From: Meira nashicola
Taxonomy: Eukaryota; Basidiomycota; Exobasidiomycetes; Exobasidiales; Brachybasidiaceae
Length of the DNA: 64,000 nucleotides
Reading direction: 5' to 3'
NCBI GenBank assembly: GCA_001600355.1
Contig: BCJU01000003.1
Span: 2,918,519 to 2,982,518 of the forward strand
Shown: positions 40,903 to 52,093 of the stretch, in pieces
How the letters are laid out: every line of letters begins with the position of its first letter
Numbering within the stretch: position 1 is the stretch's first letter
Made by a program: the position numbers and the translations under genes
The notes under the pieces: generated by a model
The model's database searches: none
Seen by the model: only the letters and a program-made list of their open reading frames with translations
Told to the model about the DNA's origin: nothing

Positions 40903-40985
40903 AGTTATGTGTTTGTAGAATGGATATATGTTGCTGATGGTTTGTGCGAAGAAAATGGAGGGGGAGTCCAACAAATTCTTCCTCT

Positions 40986-40994
40986 TTATATATC
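40986..40994 (-). promoter_or_regulatory. TATA box of the peptide gene starting at 40902
   Basis: ATATATAAAG on the minus strand about 85-92 bases upstream of the ATG. Confidence 0.5.
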
Positions 40995-41949
40995 CTATAT
41001 CCTACTTCCTGTTTCTCATACACTCGGCTTGGTAATTTCTCAATTTTGGCGTAATCGGTACTGTTAAGCTCACCAAGGGACGATTATCTTCCAGTGGCTT
41101 GTCGGTATGACGTAGTAAAAAGCTTCATAAATCGCAATGTGATAACTTCAACGTGAAACCTTGAAACGCCAAGAGCAATTCCATTTCCAACAAGATCATT
41201 TGATTGATTGACAGATTGTGGTGATCTCATCACAAAGTGTTATGAAAAGGCTAGATCTTTATTTTTTGTTGCTCACATGAAGATTCATGAGCCGAATAAG
41301 ATTTCTGTTTTGTGATGCTTTGATTTTTTTTGCTGCTCTTCGCCAACATTATGTCATAGGATGCTTGATGTGACGTTTGAGTAATGAATTCATCTTTTTA
41401 GCTCTTTTGAAGTTCATCCTCCTTGTCATGATGGCCAACTTGGAGTATAAAATCTTCTCTCTGATCACCATATCTTGATTAATTTGTTTACTCTATCTGT
41501 ATATAAGACCTTCCTTCACAGTATCCTTGCCAAGGAAAGGGCATGGGCGGTGGTGTAGGGTACTCAGCACATGCATACTGGGTTGGGCTGGGTAGCAGTG
41601 CACTGCGCCGCGCCTGGCGCACTCAAGGTTTGTGAAAAGGTTGTTGGTGGTGAAGAAGTGAAGAAGCGGGACACGTACGTAAAGAGAAAGATGGAGTGGA
41701 GGTGCGTAAGGTTCAAAATAGGCAAAATGACAGTGTATTTTTCGAGAGCAACACTTTTTTTTTCGCGTGTAATACGAACGCTAGACGGGAACGAGGACCT
41801 GCATATTGTATTTGCTTTTGATCTTCAACATCATTCAATCTTAACTTTCTCTTTTTTTTCCAAAGAATAAAGAGAAGTGTATGATCAATTGGAGGTATCA
41901 CTATAATCTTGTGTGCTGCTGTGTTTGATCTGCTTTTCACACACACACA
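40995..41949. other. Intergenic region upstream of START-domain gene
   Basis: About 950 bases. Contains GCGCCGCGCCTGGCGC at 41605-41620 (the GC box shared with 4543 and 16192) and a CA run (41938-41948) directly before the ATG. The frame at 41571-41870 crosses these elements and has no family features. Confidence 0.5.
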
Positions 41950-44900
41950 ATGTCAAGACGACCAAGTCAGGCAAGCACAACGGCCAAGAATAACGTAAAT
42001 GATGGAGGAGGTACAACACAAGATGCCCATCTAGCATATCATTCTAGAATTGAAGCATCTCTTCAATGTTTAAAAACACTCATTTCACCTTCTCAGGCTA
42101 ATAGTAAAGCATGGCGTCTAATTCATCCTCAACCTGGAATTTCTACCGGATCGGCTACCAATAATCCCCAATCTACAGCAAATGCAGCATCCATTTCATC
42201 TATATCATCCATAGTAGGTTCACAAAATGTTGATGACTTACCAACTTCAGATTCAATCCCATCCACTTCACGTCAAACTTTGGATAATGCAACTGCAATG
42301 CTCGGTCAACCTACTATCGTTCAAGTCCATCGAAGAACGGCAACAAGAGCATCAAAAGATTTGACTGCATCAACAGCTACTATCGCACCTTCATCCAAAC
42401 CAACAACTTCACAATCTCCTTTGCTTCCACCAAACAGCTCAACAGGTGCCGATATTTATCGTGCAACATGTTATATACCCATTAAAGGCGAAGAAGAATT
42501 GAGTAATTTGGAATGGAGTGATGTACAAGATGCATTTCGTCGATTAATCGCAACACCAGAATGTCGTCCGGCATGGGATAGAATCGTAGAAGAAAGTGAA
42601 ATTGTAGAAGAAGTTGATGCTGATACAAGAATTAGTAGAACAGTTTTCAAATTAGGTTGGCCTGCAAGTCCAAGAGATGCAATCACTGTTTCACGTACAT
42701 TAATGGATTCAAACACTTTGATTGACGTTTCATGCTCTTTACCACGATCTTTAGATGCTCCTGTCTACCTTCGTCCAGCTCCGCCTTTTGTACGATCACA
42801 CGTCAATTTGTTCGCTTGGTGTTTAGAACGTGCTGCATACACTGGCAAGCCACACGTAAAGCTTACTTGCTTTTGGTCTTGGGATCTTCGAGGAGCATGG
42901 ATAGGAATGCCAGCTGGTGGAATAGGAGCAAGATTACCTAGTTTGATCACTTCATTGGTGCAACATGTCAAAGATGGTGATGCTTTGCATGTTCCATTCT
43001 TATCGCATTATGGACGAAATGTTGAATTAACAAACAGAACATTTAATTCATCGCGTGATATGGTCACAGTGGAATACCAAGTTGTATGCGATGATGTACA
43101 AGGATTACATTCAGATCAAGCTAGAGATTTGCAATTGGAATGGTCTTTGCCTGCAGCTGAAGGATGGGACGTTCATGTTGACGTGAAACCGCTTGATAAT
43201 CATAAGCATTCAAGCGTCGAATGGAAAAGTACAGCAACAAGGACGATTCAATCTGGACGGCATTCCGCTAAAATGACTTTTAATGTACAGCATTTACAAA
43301 GCGAAGGCCCGTCAGGAAGATCTTTGCTTGCTGAAGGTATTCGTGGTAGGATCACAGTTCAGCGCATTGCCGCTAGTCAAGATGTTAAATTGCGAATTAA
43401 CGACAAACCGTTTGCAGTTGAAGAGGTACGCCTTACAGATGAAGAAATCGTATCACCAAAGACTGATTTTGATCTTACAACTGGTTCAAATTCGCTTGCC
43501 GATGATTCTGCATCTATCTCAAATTTGAGTATGCGCAGCGAAGTTTCTTCTGCTTCAGCAACAACTATGGGCGATGATGTGATCAAAAGGGCGGCAACTC
43601 CGTCAAGCATATCAGGATCAACAACCAAACGACAAACTTTAGACGTGATGGGATCACCAATGCAAACTTCCTTGTCGAGTGGTAGACCTGCACCTGATCG
43701 AAATACAGCAATTGCCAGTATTATCAGACGAAATTACATCTATTTCACATCTCTATTACAAGAACCTGAAGCGAAATGGAAACATTTTAGCGATACAAGA
43801 GGGGTAACGATTACGCAATTGGACAGTATTGATCCTACTTTGGTCGTTTATCGAGCTGAGGCTACATTTGTAGGTGTTGGCGTTTGGGATTTGTTTGCAG
43901 CAGTTGCCAATGCAGGCGTGAAGAATTCATGGGATAAAGGAGCAGAGGAATCCAGATTAGTTGAAGATCTTGGTGATTCGAGCAAAGTGTGGTGGAACAA
44001 GCTCAGAGGGACATGGCCAGTTGCTTCTCGTGATTCAGTGGTAGTTGAAACGGTGTATAAATCACCTTCATCTATACACATATTTTCATTTTCAAGTGAT
44101 GATAGGAAATTGTTCCCGTCTATACCTTCACCTGATACAGGTGCTATCCGAACACAAATTGATTTGAGAGGATGGAGTATCGAAAGTTTAAGTCCAACAA
44201 CGGCACATATTACCCTAATCGAACAAAGTGATCCGAAAGGATGGACGAGCAAAAGTTCCGCTACTCCTGCAGCCATGACTGCAGCTGTTGCAGGAGTAGG
44301 TGATTTTGCTATCAAACAAGGAGGACCGCCGATCACAACACGGTTATTGGGAGGCAAAATTCGTCAAATGAAATATGAAGCCGATAAATCATCTTATCGA
44401 GTTGAATATGATCTAGTGGAAAATCACTCGGAAGATCCTTCGGGGAATGTGGAATGCGAAATTCGATGCGATGTTGAAACTTGGTCGCCTAGCTTGGATG
44501 TCGTCGTCGATCCACCACCAATCAACGTAAGCTGCTTACGTCGTCATAAACTAAGTCAAGGTGGCAGTGGATTGTGGCTCACGATTGAACAGCCGATTGC
44601 CAGCTTGGAAGATGATCCTTCTCGAATCACAGTAAGAAAGGCAAATAATAAAGAGAAAGGGGTAGTTTACGTAAATGGTGCACGAATGAAAGTGGATATG
44701 GATGATCTAAAGGATGCAGAAGTAACACAATTACGTGAACAAAAGCGAACAAAGCCAAAAAGAGTGCCGCTAGACCTCGTTAACGAAAGTCCAAGGAGAC
44801 CGATGATAGGAAGTAGTTCACCTGTTGGAACGATTTCAAGAGCAGGAACTCCGGCTAGTGCAAATGGCATCAATACTGCTTCTAGCAATTTAGCTGCAAT

Positions 44901-47900
44901 AACAAGTGGAGCAGCAAACAGTAATGGTGCAATCAATTCTGCTACACCGGCCGAACAGCCAACGATGGATGTTTTCTCAGATGAAAAACCAAGACAACCA
45001 ATGACATGTGCCTTGGATGTTTTGTTTTTATTACGACGAATTCACGCTGAAAGAAGTCCTGATCCTGCTGGAAATCCTGCGGGTTGGTCTTTGGTTGCCA
45101 ATCGAAATGGATTGTATACAAGACGCAAGATGATGCAATCCATCTCACCAACTGTGATTGTACAAAGAGGTGACAAGGTAGTTGAAGGCTTAACAGCAGA
45201 AGACATTTTAAGTGTAATATCTAATGTACAATGTCGAAAAGTATGGGACGAAAGGGTAGAATCAACTACAAATTTGGAATCATACGGCAATGGAGCATCT
45301 ACTGGCTTTTTTACCACAAAGGGTAGCTTCCCGTTCCGTGGCAGAGCTTTCAGTTTGGCAAGTTTGGTTGCTCGTTCAGGACCTCGTGCGTCACAATTTG
45401 GCAATCCAAGTGCACCGACAGTATATTTCCATGCTTCTTCTTCCTATTCGATGTCTAAATCAACATTTTCAACGATGAAGTTAAATCCTACTGGTCTACC
45501 AATGGGTAAGGTTTTAATCGATGGATGGATCTTAGAGACTTTAGATCCTTACAGTTCAACATTGAATTATCAAATTCCTTCAACAAGAGTGACACATTTA
45601 GTTGCAGTTGATTATGCTGGAAGTTTGCCAGTCACTGTGAATGCAATGTGGAATACGCAATTATCACGAAGTATTGTTCACGTTGAAGAATATCTCAAAC
45701 AACATGGAACTTTGCCAACCTTACGTGCACCTCCTTCTTGCATGGAGGTATTGGGAGATGGTAGAGATGAAGATCATGATTTGATTTGGAATATGTCAGA
45801 TGATAAAACAAAGAGAGCTTGTACGTTGCTTTCGAATGATTTTAGCATTGCAACAAAAGTATACAATGTGCTTGTTACATTGGATGCAGCTTCTTCGCTT
45901 ACAGAGGAATCTTCAACCCCTCTTGCTGTACCTTTTCCACGAAGAGCAGCATTATCGAATGCGTCAACGACGAGAGGATTGGCAAATGCTGCTTCGATGT
46001 TTTCTTCTCCTTCATTGGATGGTAACCTTTCTAGTCCATCAAATGCGATGATTGAAGGAGGAACAAGCGTTGATTCAACCCCTCTCTCACGTACAACGAG
46101 TATCAGCAGCTTACGCAGTACAACATCTCGACCTAGACCTTCTGTGATTCGAAAAGAGACAAAGAAACCATCTGATTTGGTGGTATTGGATGTCGAAGTA
46201 GAATTACGTCATTATGAAAGAGGATATGATATCATTCTCAAATCAATGCTAGGAGAGGAAAAGGCAAAGGAGACAGATGATGAAAATGAAGAATCGTTAC
46301 CTGCTGAAACACCAAGAGCGATTGCACCTTCTGAACAGAAAGAGTTTCCTTCTCTTACCAGCAAAGAAAGTAAAGCAAGTAAAACGCAGAAAATCAGTAC
46401 GACTTGGCCGATGAACATTTCTTCTAATGATGTAGAAGAATTGTTGCCTTTATCAGTTTCGACGTTCGACCTACCACCTTCTGCCGTCCTTGCAGCAACT
46501 TTGGATCCTTCAGCTAGACCGAAAAAGCATCTCGTTCGCGTTACTTTGCCAACTGCAGCTTTCATGGGCACGGCTAGAAGCAATCCTTTCCATGGACCTG
46601 AATTGGAAGATGCTCCAGAATGGTATGACAAAGTACGAGAGCGAGGAGCATTGATCAGTCTAGAATTAAAACCACGCGGAGGAGAATTGACAGGATTATC
46701 AAGTCCGACTAGCAATGGAAGTTCATCATTTGATAGTCAAAAAGTTGGTTCGACTTCTGGTTCATCAACTCCAAGTGATAGTGACGTGAGTGATCAAGGT
46801 GAAACAGATTCACAACAAGTTCCTGTGTTTTATAAAGGAGTGAGAATCTCGGTAACGCACGTAAACAAAACGTCTGCAATGTTACAACGTGAAAGTGATA
46901 ATGAACAAGAATATGCCATCTTGAAACGTATTGCTCCACCTGTACCACCACGAGCAGAAGGCCAACCAACGCCAGCCGGAATGAGTATGCATAAGCGAAA
47001 GGAAACGGCAGAACAAAAGTTGGAAGAACGTTTACCGGTTCAACTACAATCTCCGCTTGCTAAATCGACAAAGTTTATTCGAGATGCATCAGAAAGTGTA
47101 ACGGAAAAAGCAAATGTAGAAGAACAAATGAAGAAAGATGGAAATGTTATTTCACCTTCTTCTTCTGTTGGCGATACAACGATTGGATTAACACCAATGG
47201 CAAATCGAGCAAATCTTCTCACGCCGAGTAATTCAAATCAAGCGAATGCGAGCAGCTCTACGCCAACTCCTACCACACGAATTGCTAATCCTTCAACGCC
47301 AGCATCGGCTGCAAGTGCACAAATAATGAGCATTTTGAATTCCTATCCATTATCAAGATTAGGAGGTGGTGCATCTACTGCCGTTTCAACAACAGTTGCA
47401 AATGGAGGCTTGTTTTCTAGGAGAACGGAAGCAGATAATGATGGAGCCACTGGTAATATATCCGGAGCAGATGGTGAAAAAGGTAAAGCAAACGGAGATC
47501 AAAAAGGACTGATTGGTATTCTAGGAGGAGATGATGAAAATGCGACAACGATGCCAGGTCAATTAATCATTGCGACTGAACAAATTCGAAAAAGGATTGT
47601 TGATATTCGATTTACATGGTCAACAATGATCTTGGTCGCTTTAATTGCATTTTTACTTGGAAGTTTAGTTCGTTCTTTATTAGAACCTGCAGATTTCATT
47701 CTGGTGAATCAACTGAAGGGAACAAGCAATTTACGTGGTCAAGGAGGTCAAGCAATCGAAGCAGCAGCAGTACGAGAAGTTAAAAAGTTATTCGATCAAG
47801 GTCAAGGTCCACAAGTTGGAGAACAAAATAATCCACATCATTCTGTCGCATGGCGTGAATTGAAACGATTGATCGAATTGAGAAATTTGTTCGGTGGTAG

Positions 47901-47934
47901 ATGGGATTTAGTCATAGCAGCCGTTCGTAGATGA
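41950..47934 (+). CDS. Large membrane-anchored protein with three START-like lipid-binding domains
   Basis: 1994 residues in a single 6-kb exon. Three StAR-related (START) type modules by eye: ~170-345 (WSDVQDAFRRLIATPECRPA, PRDAITVSRTLMD), ~595-800 (FVGVGVWDLFAAVANAGVKN, SWDKGAEESRLVEDLG, WPVASRDSVVVETVY), and ~1045-1260 (GLTAEDILSVISNVQCRKVW, GWILETLDPYSSTLNYQIPS). Each keeps the W-D/SRD pattern of START folds, though they are divergent. Long Ser/Thr/Pro linkers separate them. A single membrane span at ~1891-1911 (STMILVALIAFLLGSLVRSL) lies near the C-terminus, leaving the START modules cytosolic. Likely role: sterol or phospholipid sensing/transfer at an organelle membrane. That is inference; relatives are known mainly as uncharacterised fungal START proteins. 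Confidence 0.75.
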   Translation: MSRRPSQASTTAKNNVNDGGGTTQDAHLAYHSRIEASLQCLKTLISPSQANSKAWRLIHPQPGISTGSATNNPQSTANAASISSISSIVGSQNVDDLPTSDSIPSTSRQTLDNATAMLGQPTIVQVHRRTATRASKDLTASTATIAPSSKPTTSQSPLLPPNSSTGADIYRATCYIPIKGEEELSNLEWSDVQDAFRRLIATPECRPAWDRIVEESEIVEEVDADTRISRTVFKLGWPASPRDAITVSRTLMDSNTLIDVSCSLPRSLDAPVYLRPAPPFVRSHVNLFAWCLERAAYTGKPHVKLTCFWSWDLRGAWIGMPAGGIGARLPSLITSLVQHVKDGDALHVPFLSHYGRNVELTNRTFNSSRDMVTVEYQVVCDDVQGLHSDQARDLQLEWSLPAAEGWDVHVDVKPLDNHKHSSVEWKSTATRTIQSGRHSAKMTFNVQHLQSEGPSGRSLLAEGIRGRITVQRIAASQDVKLRINDKPFAVEEVRLTDEEIVSPKTDFDLTTGSNSLADDSASISNLSMRSEVSSASATTMGDDVIKRAATPSSISGSTTKRQTLDVMGSPMQTSLSSGRPAPDRNTAIASIIRRNYIYFTSLLQEPEAKWKHFSDTRGVTITQLDSIDPTLVVYRAEATFVGVGVWDLFAAVANAGVKNSWDKGAEESRLVEDLGDSSKVWWNKLRGTWPVASRDSVVVETVYKSPSSIHIFSFSSDDRKLFPSIPSPDTGAIRTQIDLRGWSIESLSPTTAHITLIEQSDPKGWTSKSSATPAAMTAAVAGVGDFAIKQGGPPITTRLLGGKIRQMKYEADKSSYRVEYDLVENHSEDPSGNVECEIRCDVETWSPSLDVVVDPPPINVSCLRRHKLSQGGSGLWLTIEQPIASLEDDPSRITVRKANNKEKGVVYVNGARMKVDMDDLKDAEVTQLREQKRTKPKRVPLDLVNESPRRPMIGSSSPVGTISRAGTPASANGINTASSNLAAITSGAANSNGAINSATPAEQPTMDVFSDEKPRQPMTCALDVLFLLRRIHAERSPDPAGNPAGWSLVANRNGLYTRRKMMQSISPTVIVQRGDKVVEGLTAEDILSVISNVQCRKVWDERVESTTNLESYGNGASTGFFTTKGSFPFRGRAFSLASLVARSGPRASQFGNPSAPTVYFHASSSYSMSKSTFSTMKLNPTGLPMGKVLIDGWILETLDPYSSTLNYQIPSTRVTHLVAVDYAGSLPVTVNAMWNTQLSRSIVHVEEYLKQHGTLPTLRAPPSCMEVLGDGRDEDHDLIWNMSDDKTKRACTLLSNDFSIATKVYNVLVTLDAASSLTEESSTPLAVPFPRRAALSNASTTRGLANAASMFSSPSLDGNLSSPSNAMIEGGTSVDSTPLSRTTSISSLRSTTSRPRPSVIRKETKKPSDLVVLDVEVELRHYERGYDIILKSMLGEEKAKETDDENEESLPAETPRAIAPSEQKEFPSLTSKESKASKTQKISTTWPMNISSNDVEELLPLSVSTFDLPPSAVLAATLDPSARPKKHLVRVTLPTAAFMGTARSNPFHGPELEDAPEWYDKVRERGALISLELKPRGGELTGLSSPTSNGSSSFDSQKVGSTSGSSTPSDSDVSDQGETDSQQVPVFYKGVRISVTHVNKTSAMLQRESDNEQEYAILKRIAPPVPPRAEGQPTPAGMSMHKRKETAEQKLEERLPVQLQSPLAKSTKFIRDASESVTEKANVEEQMKKDGNVISPSSSVGDTTIGLTPMANRANLLTPSNSNQANASSSTPTPTTRIANPSTPASAASAQIMSILNSYPLSRLGGGASTAVSTTVANGGLFSRRTEADNDGATGNISGADGEKGKANGDQKGLIGILGGDDENATTMPGQLIIATEQIRKRIVDIRFTWSTMILVALIAFLLGSLVRSLLEPADFILVNQLKGTSNLRGQGGQAIEAAAVREVKKLFDQGQGPQVGEQNNPHHSVAWRELKRLIELRNLFGGRWDLVIAAVRR

Positions 47935-49670
47935 ATGAAAATGTATGATAATTATAATGAATCACACACTGTTACCATCATCGGAATCCCGGATGAAGTC
48001 GGCATTTGAACTTTTAATGAAAGGCCCGAAAGTCACGAGGTCACCGATGGTATCGAATGTTCCGAAAAGTTGTTGTTACCGTGTCCACTTGGAAACAAAT
48101 TCTTGGCAAGGTAACGAGTACCTTTCCGTCTTTCCCATCAATCGATCGATTGCGCCCGCTTACATGCATACTCTTGCACTTAATCTGTCATCGCGAAAGA
48201 CGCCGATACGTACTTCAACCTATACGTCAAATCTTGCATATCACCGGATAATTGATCGTGCAAAAACACAGCACACATTCTTTTTCCCACAAAAAAGAGG
48301 GATGCGGCGGCGGCAAACGTGGCTATATGCTCCATCCGCCTAATCTTCACGGAATACCGTAGAAGAAATCAATTTTTTTTAAATCAATTTTCATTCATGA
48401 ATTCACTCTTTCTCACTTCATTCATTCGTGCATGATTGTATGCAAGACTTTCCAGAGATGTGGTTTTTATCTGTCCGCCTTTCTTTAAAAAAGTTTATCC
48501 AGCCGGATGGATGTCAAACCATGTGGTCAAAAATCCGCTTTTTGACGCCAAAACTTACAGCTGACGTGTTGACATGACAGGATTCTTTGTGCATCTGACA
48601 GAGCCACTAAGCATTCCTACATACACACACATTCTCACTCTCTTTCTCATCATCTCTACTGTGTTTCAGGAAGAGGCAATGAATGACGGTGAATTAAAGT
48701 TCTTGGCGCTTTCCGCGCTCAGCTGGTAAACTTCCGCAAATCGTCGGTGGTCCCCCGTTTCTCTTTGCTTTGGATAGAATCGGTCCAGGCCCGTAAGAGC
48801 ACGGATCACGCACACACACAGACACACTCACTCAAATCAAGAAAAGCGGACACAATAACATTCTCTCGTTTTTTGCGGGTATGAATATTATTCATGCATT
48901 CATGATCGATCATGAATTCAGCTCGTCATACATGCCATTTCCTCCGTTCATCTAAGGACCGTCAAAGTCCGCGTAGGATCTATGCTTTCCTTTTTTCTGC
49001 TTTGACCCTGTTTTCTATTTTGTTCTCAGGAAAAATAAAATTCACCGATGTTTTGCTTTTTTTGTTTTTTTGTAATTTTATTTTACCGCTTTTTTTTTTC
49101 TTTTGAATAAAATCACCGCTCCGGTTTGCGCCGCTTGTGCTGAGCAAAAATGTTAATCACATTTCTCTTCCTTTTTTTGCTATCCGAAAAATGAGAGTGG
49201 GGGAAAAGTATGAAACTTTAATTCTTTTCAGTGATCATGTGAGCTTCCTTGACAGACAACAATTGCGGTGAGCAAACAAGAAACAAGGTACACTCCGTTT
49301 CTTCTCTTCTTTGTTTACAACCTTCAGCTCTTTGGCATTTACCCTGTCTGTTTCCAAGCAATCGGATCCAGTTTCAAGAATTCGATCGCTGGCAGCCACT
49401 CACACACGCCAACAAAACAATTCGGCATCCTTGTTCAAAAGGTAATTGAGGATCAACAGAGTGTCGCAACATGCCTGTCTAATGTTGAACAAAAAAACCA
49501 TCAGATACATTCCTCAACGCTGTCAGATCTCAATTAAATCGGCGACTTGCTCTGTTTTTCCTTCATCAAGGTACGATTGAAGCGTGAGCCGTGATGACAT
49601 AAAAAGAGACAATTCCACAAAGTGGAATCAATCTTTTGTCCCCCGCTCGCTCAATTTGAGTTCAAATTGA
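47935..49670. other. Large intergenic region upstream of Rua1-like regulator (1.7 kb)
   Basis: No supportable gene on either strand. The length suits an upstream region of a regulated transcription factor. Contains a 20-base perfect palindrome at 48898-48917, CA-rich tracts (48623-48640, 48811-48835), and T/poly-pyrimidine runs (48360-48380, 49057-49103). The 132-codon frame at 47945-48343 looks like chance. Confidence 0.55.
48898..48917. repeat. Perfect 20-base palindrome
   Basis: ATTCATGATCGATCATGAAT is its own reverse complement, centred on TGATCGATCA. It lies ~750 bases upstream of the Rua1-like gene and could be a dimer-binding site. Confidence 0.6.
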
Positions 49671-51806
49671 ATGAGTGCTCTAACGACAAGTGACATGAAC
49701 GAACATACTTGGATCATGTCAGCAAATCAACAATACTATCAACCATTAGCGCCAGAATTTATGATGGAATCTTATCCAAACAACCAAGCCATGTCAAATG
49801 TTGCATACCCTTCCCTTTTTGGACAAAATGAGCAAGAGGAAGTTGTGCGTCGCGCTTGGATAAGACCACCGCAACCACAACATTCACAAGTGCAAGAATC
49901 TTACTCTCCTCCTTTTTCGAAGCAAAATAAGTCCAGCGTTCCTCGTACGAATCCAACTCAGAATCGTTTGCCAAATCTGCTAGAAAGCATTTCAGAAGCA
50001 GATATAAGATACGAAAATGGACCAAATCAAATCGAATCACAAGATGAGCAAGAAGGATTACCACCATTAGCAAATAATTTATTGCCTATTCCACTTACAA
50101 TAAATCCCTCAGCTACGCATGATCGTGAATTTTGGGATCAACATCGTCAAAGTTCGCTCACTTCAAACTTTTTCGATGGTCACACGAGTATGAATCTTTC
50201 TGGAAGACCACACACAGTAGGCAACTTCATCAATGAACATGCAGAATGCAATGGAGATGATTCTGTATTGCCGTCTTTGCCTAATGATGAAGTTTATCAA
50301 GCTATATTGCCGGAGATTGTGCATACCCGCTTACCACATCCAGACGGTGTCTTATTGTCTGCTCCAACAATCAAATCGGACAAGATACCAATCTACTCAA
50401 ACGATCAAATGTTCGGCTCATGGTTTAATGGAGTTTCTTCGGGTCCAAATAGTATTCTCTCAACTAGAACGCATTCGCATGTACCGCAACTGACTAGGAG
50501 TCATTTTTCTGGCATTTTGAATCCTACTTTGCCATTCACCTCTACAAATCCTCTTCATCGATCTGATTTTCGATCTAATCATTGGCATATCACATCTGAT
50601 ATTGTTCTCATCGCGCCAAGAAGTCAAAATGGTCAAAGTGGACCAGATATTCATTATCCAAGTGATCCAAGACCAGAAGATGTATGGCATAGCCTTCAAG
50701 AGCCAAATGCACCGGAATTTCCTCAACTTTCTGCGGCTACTGTGAATCATTTGGAATTTTACGATTATGGTCAAGTACAAGTACCACGTGATAAAATTGT
50801 TCCTCCTCCTCCTAACAATCGTGCGCCAGGTGTAATGCCATACAATTCTCCTCCGATGGATTCTTATTTTCATCTTAACCCAAAAAATCGTCCAATCCGT
50901 CAAGATGAAAAGTTACGATTCCCAGCCGATCTATATACACCAAGATGGGTACGTGGAGATGGTCCTGCTCGCGAAGGCTTTTGTAGCTTGTGTGAAGAAG
51001 GAAGTTGGTTACAACTCAAAACATCGCAATACTGGTATCATGTTCGTTTCACTCACGGTGTCAATTCCAATACCGGAAAAATCTATGATCCTCCTTTACG
51101 TTTGCGTATCTGTGATGATCCTTTGTCATCTACTTATGGCTTTTGTGGTGAATGTCATCAATGGATAGCAATCTGTACTCCGCGTCGCAAACGATGTTTT
51201 ACGCCTTGGTTTAAACATGCCCATGCATGTCATCGATTTCAACATAGTATGGGTCATTATTTACCTTTGCAAGAAGAAACAAGCGAAGCGACTCCTGCGA
51301 TGTCTTCCGATATTGATCGCATGAACATCGAGGAAACTTCTGAACAATCAGCAGAAGAGCAAGATGAATTGATTTCATCACCTCCTTCTCAAGCTGAACA
51401 GTCTATGCCACAAATCAACTCACAGATGGTAATCTCTGAACAAATTTTGACAGCTTTTGAAAAGGACAAGGTTCATCAAAGAACATCTTGGCCTGTTGCA
51501 CCTGTGGCAGTCTCCAAATCATTATCAAATAATCAATTCTCTTCTTATGATCGTGATCACCGCGAACAAGTTCAACCAACGCTCCATGAAAGAACACTCG
51601 GTCATCGTCGTAGCGCAAGTGAAGGATGGCTCGAACTTCAAGAAACAAGTACAACGTCAAGCGGTAGTCTGATCAACGATGTTCCTCATCGTCCAAGAGC
51701 AGAAACATCTGTCAAAAGTCCTTTTAGCAGCGCATCAAAAGGTCAAAAAGAACTAAGAAGTCGCAAAAAGCAATCTGGTATTCTGAAATCGACCATAAAG
51801 AAGTGA
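49671..51806 (+). CDS. Rua1-like transcription regulator (C-terminal zinc-binding domain)
   Basis: 711 residues in one exon. The N-terminal ~400 residues are low-complexity and Pro/Asn/Ser-rich. At ~418-525 lies the domain of the Ustilago maydis ustilagic-acid cluster regulator Rua1: TPRWVRGDGPAREGFCSLCE, WLQLKTSQYWYHVRFTHGVN, then GFCGECHQWIAI and FKHAHACH. Two CxxC pairs and the paired His/Cys residues are in place for zinc binding. The C-terminal tail is basic with SRKKQSGILKS-type text, fitting nuclear import. In U. maydis such a factor switches on a secondary-metabolite cluster; no such cluster is adjacent here, so its targets are unknown. Confidence 0.75.
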   Translation: MSALTTSDMNEHTWIMSANQQYYQPLAPEFMMESYPNNQAMSNVAYPSLFGQNEQEEVVRRAWIRPPQPQHSQVQESYSPPFSKQNKSSVPRTNPTQNRLPNLLESISEADIRYENGPNQIESQDEQEGLPPLANNLLPIPLTINPSATHDREFWDQHRQSSLTSNFFDGHTSMNLSGRPHTVGNFINEHAECNGDDSVLPSLPNDEVYQAILPEIVHTRLPHPDGVLLSAPTIKSDKIPIYSNDQMFGSWFNGVSSGPNSILSTRTHSHVPQLTRSHFSGILNPTLPFTSTNPLHRSDFRSNHWHITSDIVLIAPRSQNGQSGPDIHYPSDPRPEDVWHSLQEPNAPEFPQLSAATVNHLEFYDYGQVQVPRDKIVPPPPNNRAPGVMPYNSPPMDSYFHLNPKNRPIRQDEKLRFPADLYTPRWVRGDGPAREGFCSLCEEGSWLQLKTSQYWYHVRFTHGVNSNTGKIYDPPLRLRICDDPLSSTYGFCGECHQWIAICTPRRKRCFTPWFKHAHACHRFQHSMGHYLPLQEETSEATPAMSSDIDRMNIEETSEQSAEEQDELISSPPSQAEQSMPQINSQMVISEQILTAFEKDKVHQRTSWPVAPVAVSKSLSNNQFSSYDRDHREQVQPTLHERTLGHRRSASEGWLELQETSTTSSGSLINDVPHRPRAETSVKSPFSSASKGQKELRSRKKQSGILKSTIKK

Positions 51807-52093
51807 TCATATTGTAGCTTTGGCTATGATTGTATATATAATGTACATTGAATCAAGACCGAAACGAAGAATCTGACGATAGATAACGACGCAAGATAGA
51901 AACGACATAAAGACAAAAAAATATCTAATGATCCAAGCTATGTAACTTCACGTACCTTCAACGGAGAGCAATTTTTTGTAGCATTTTCATTTACCATTCA
52001 GGCTCTCAGCTTTTGTTTTTCATTGTATCGTATTTGACTTTTAAATGAATATATTTTATGATGTCGTTCATAAATAATACAAGGATAGATTTG

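Noticed and set aside
47945..48343. 132-codon frame after the START gene
   Set aside because: No family features, starts within the 3' flank of the START gene, mixed Ser/Arg/His text typical of chance frames.
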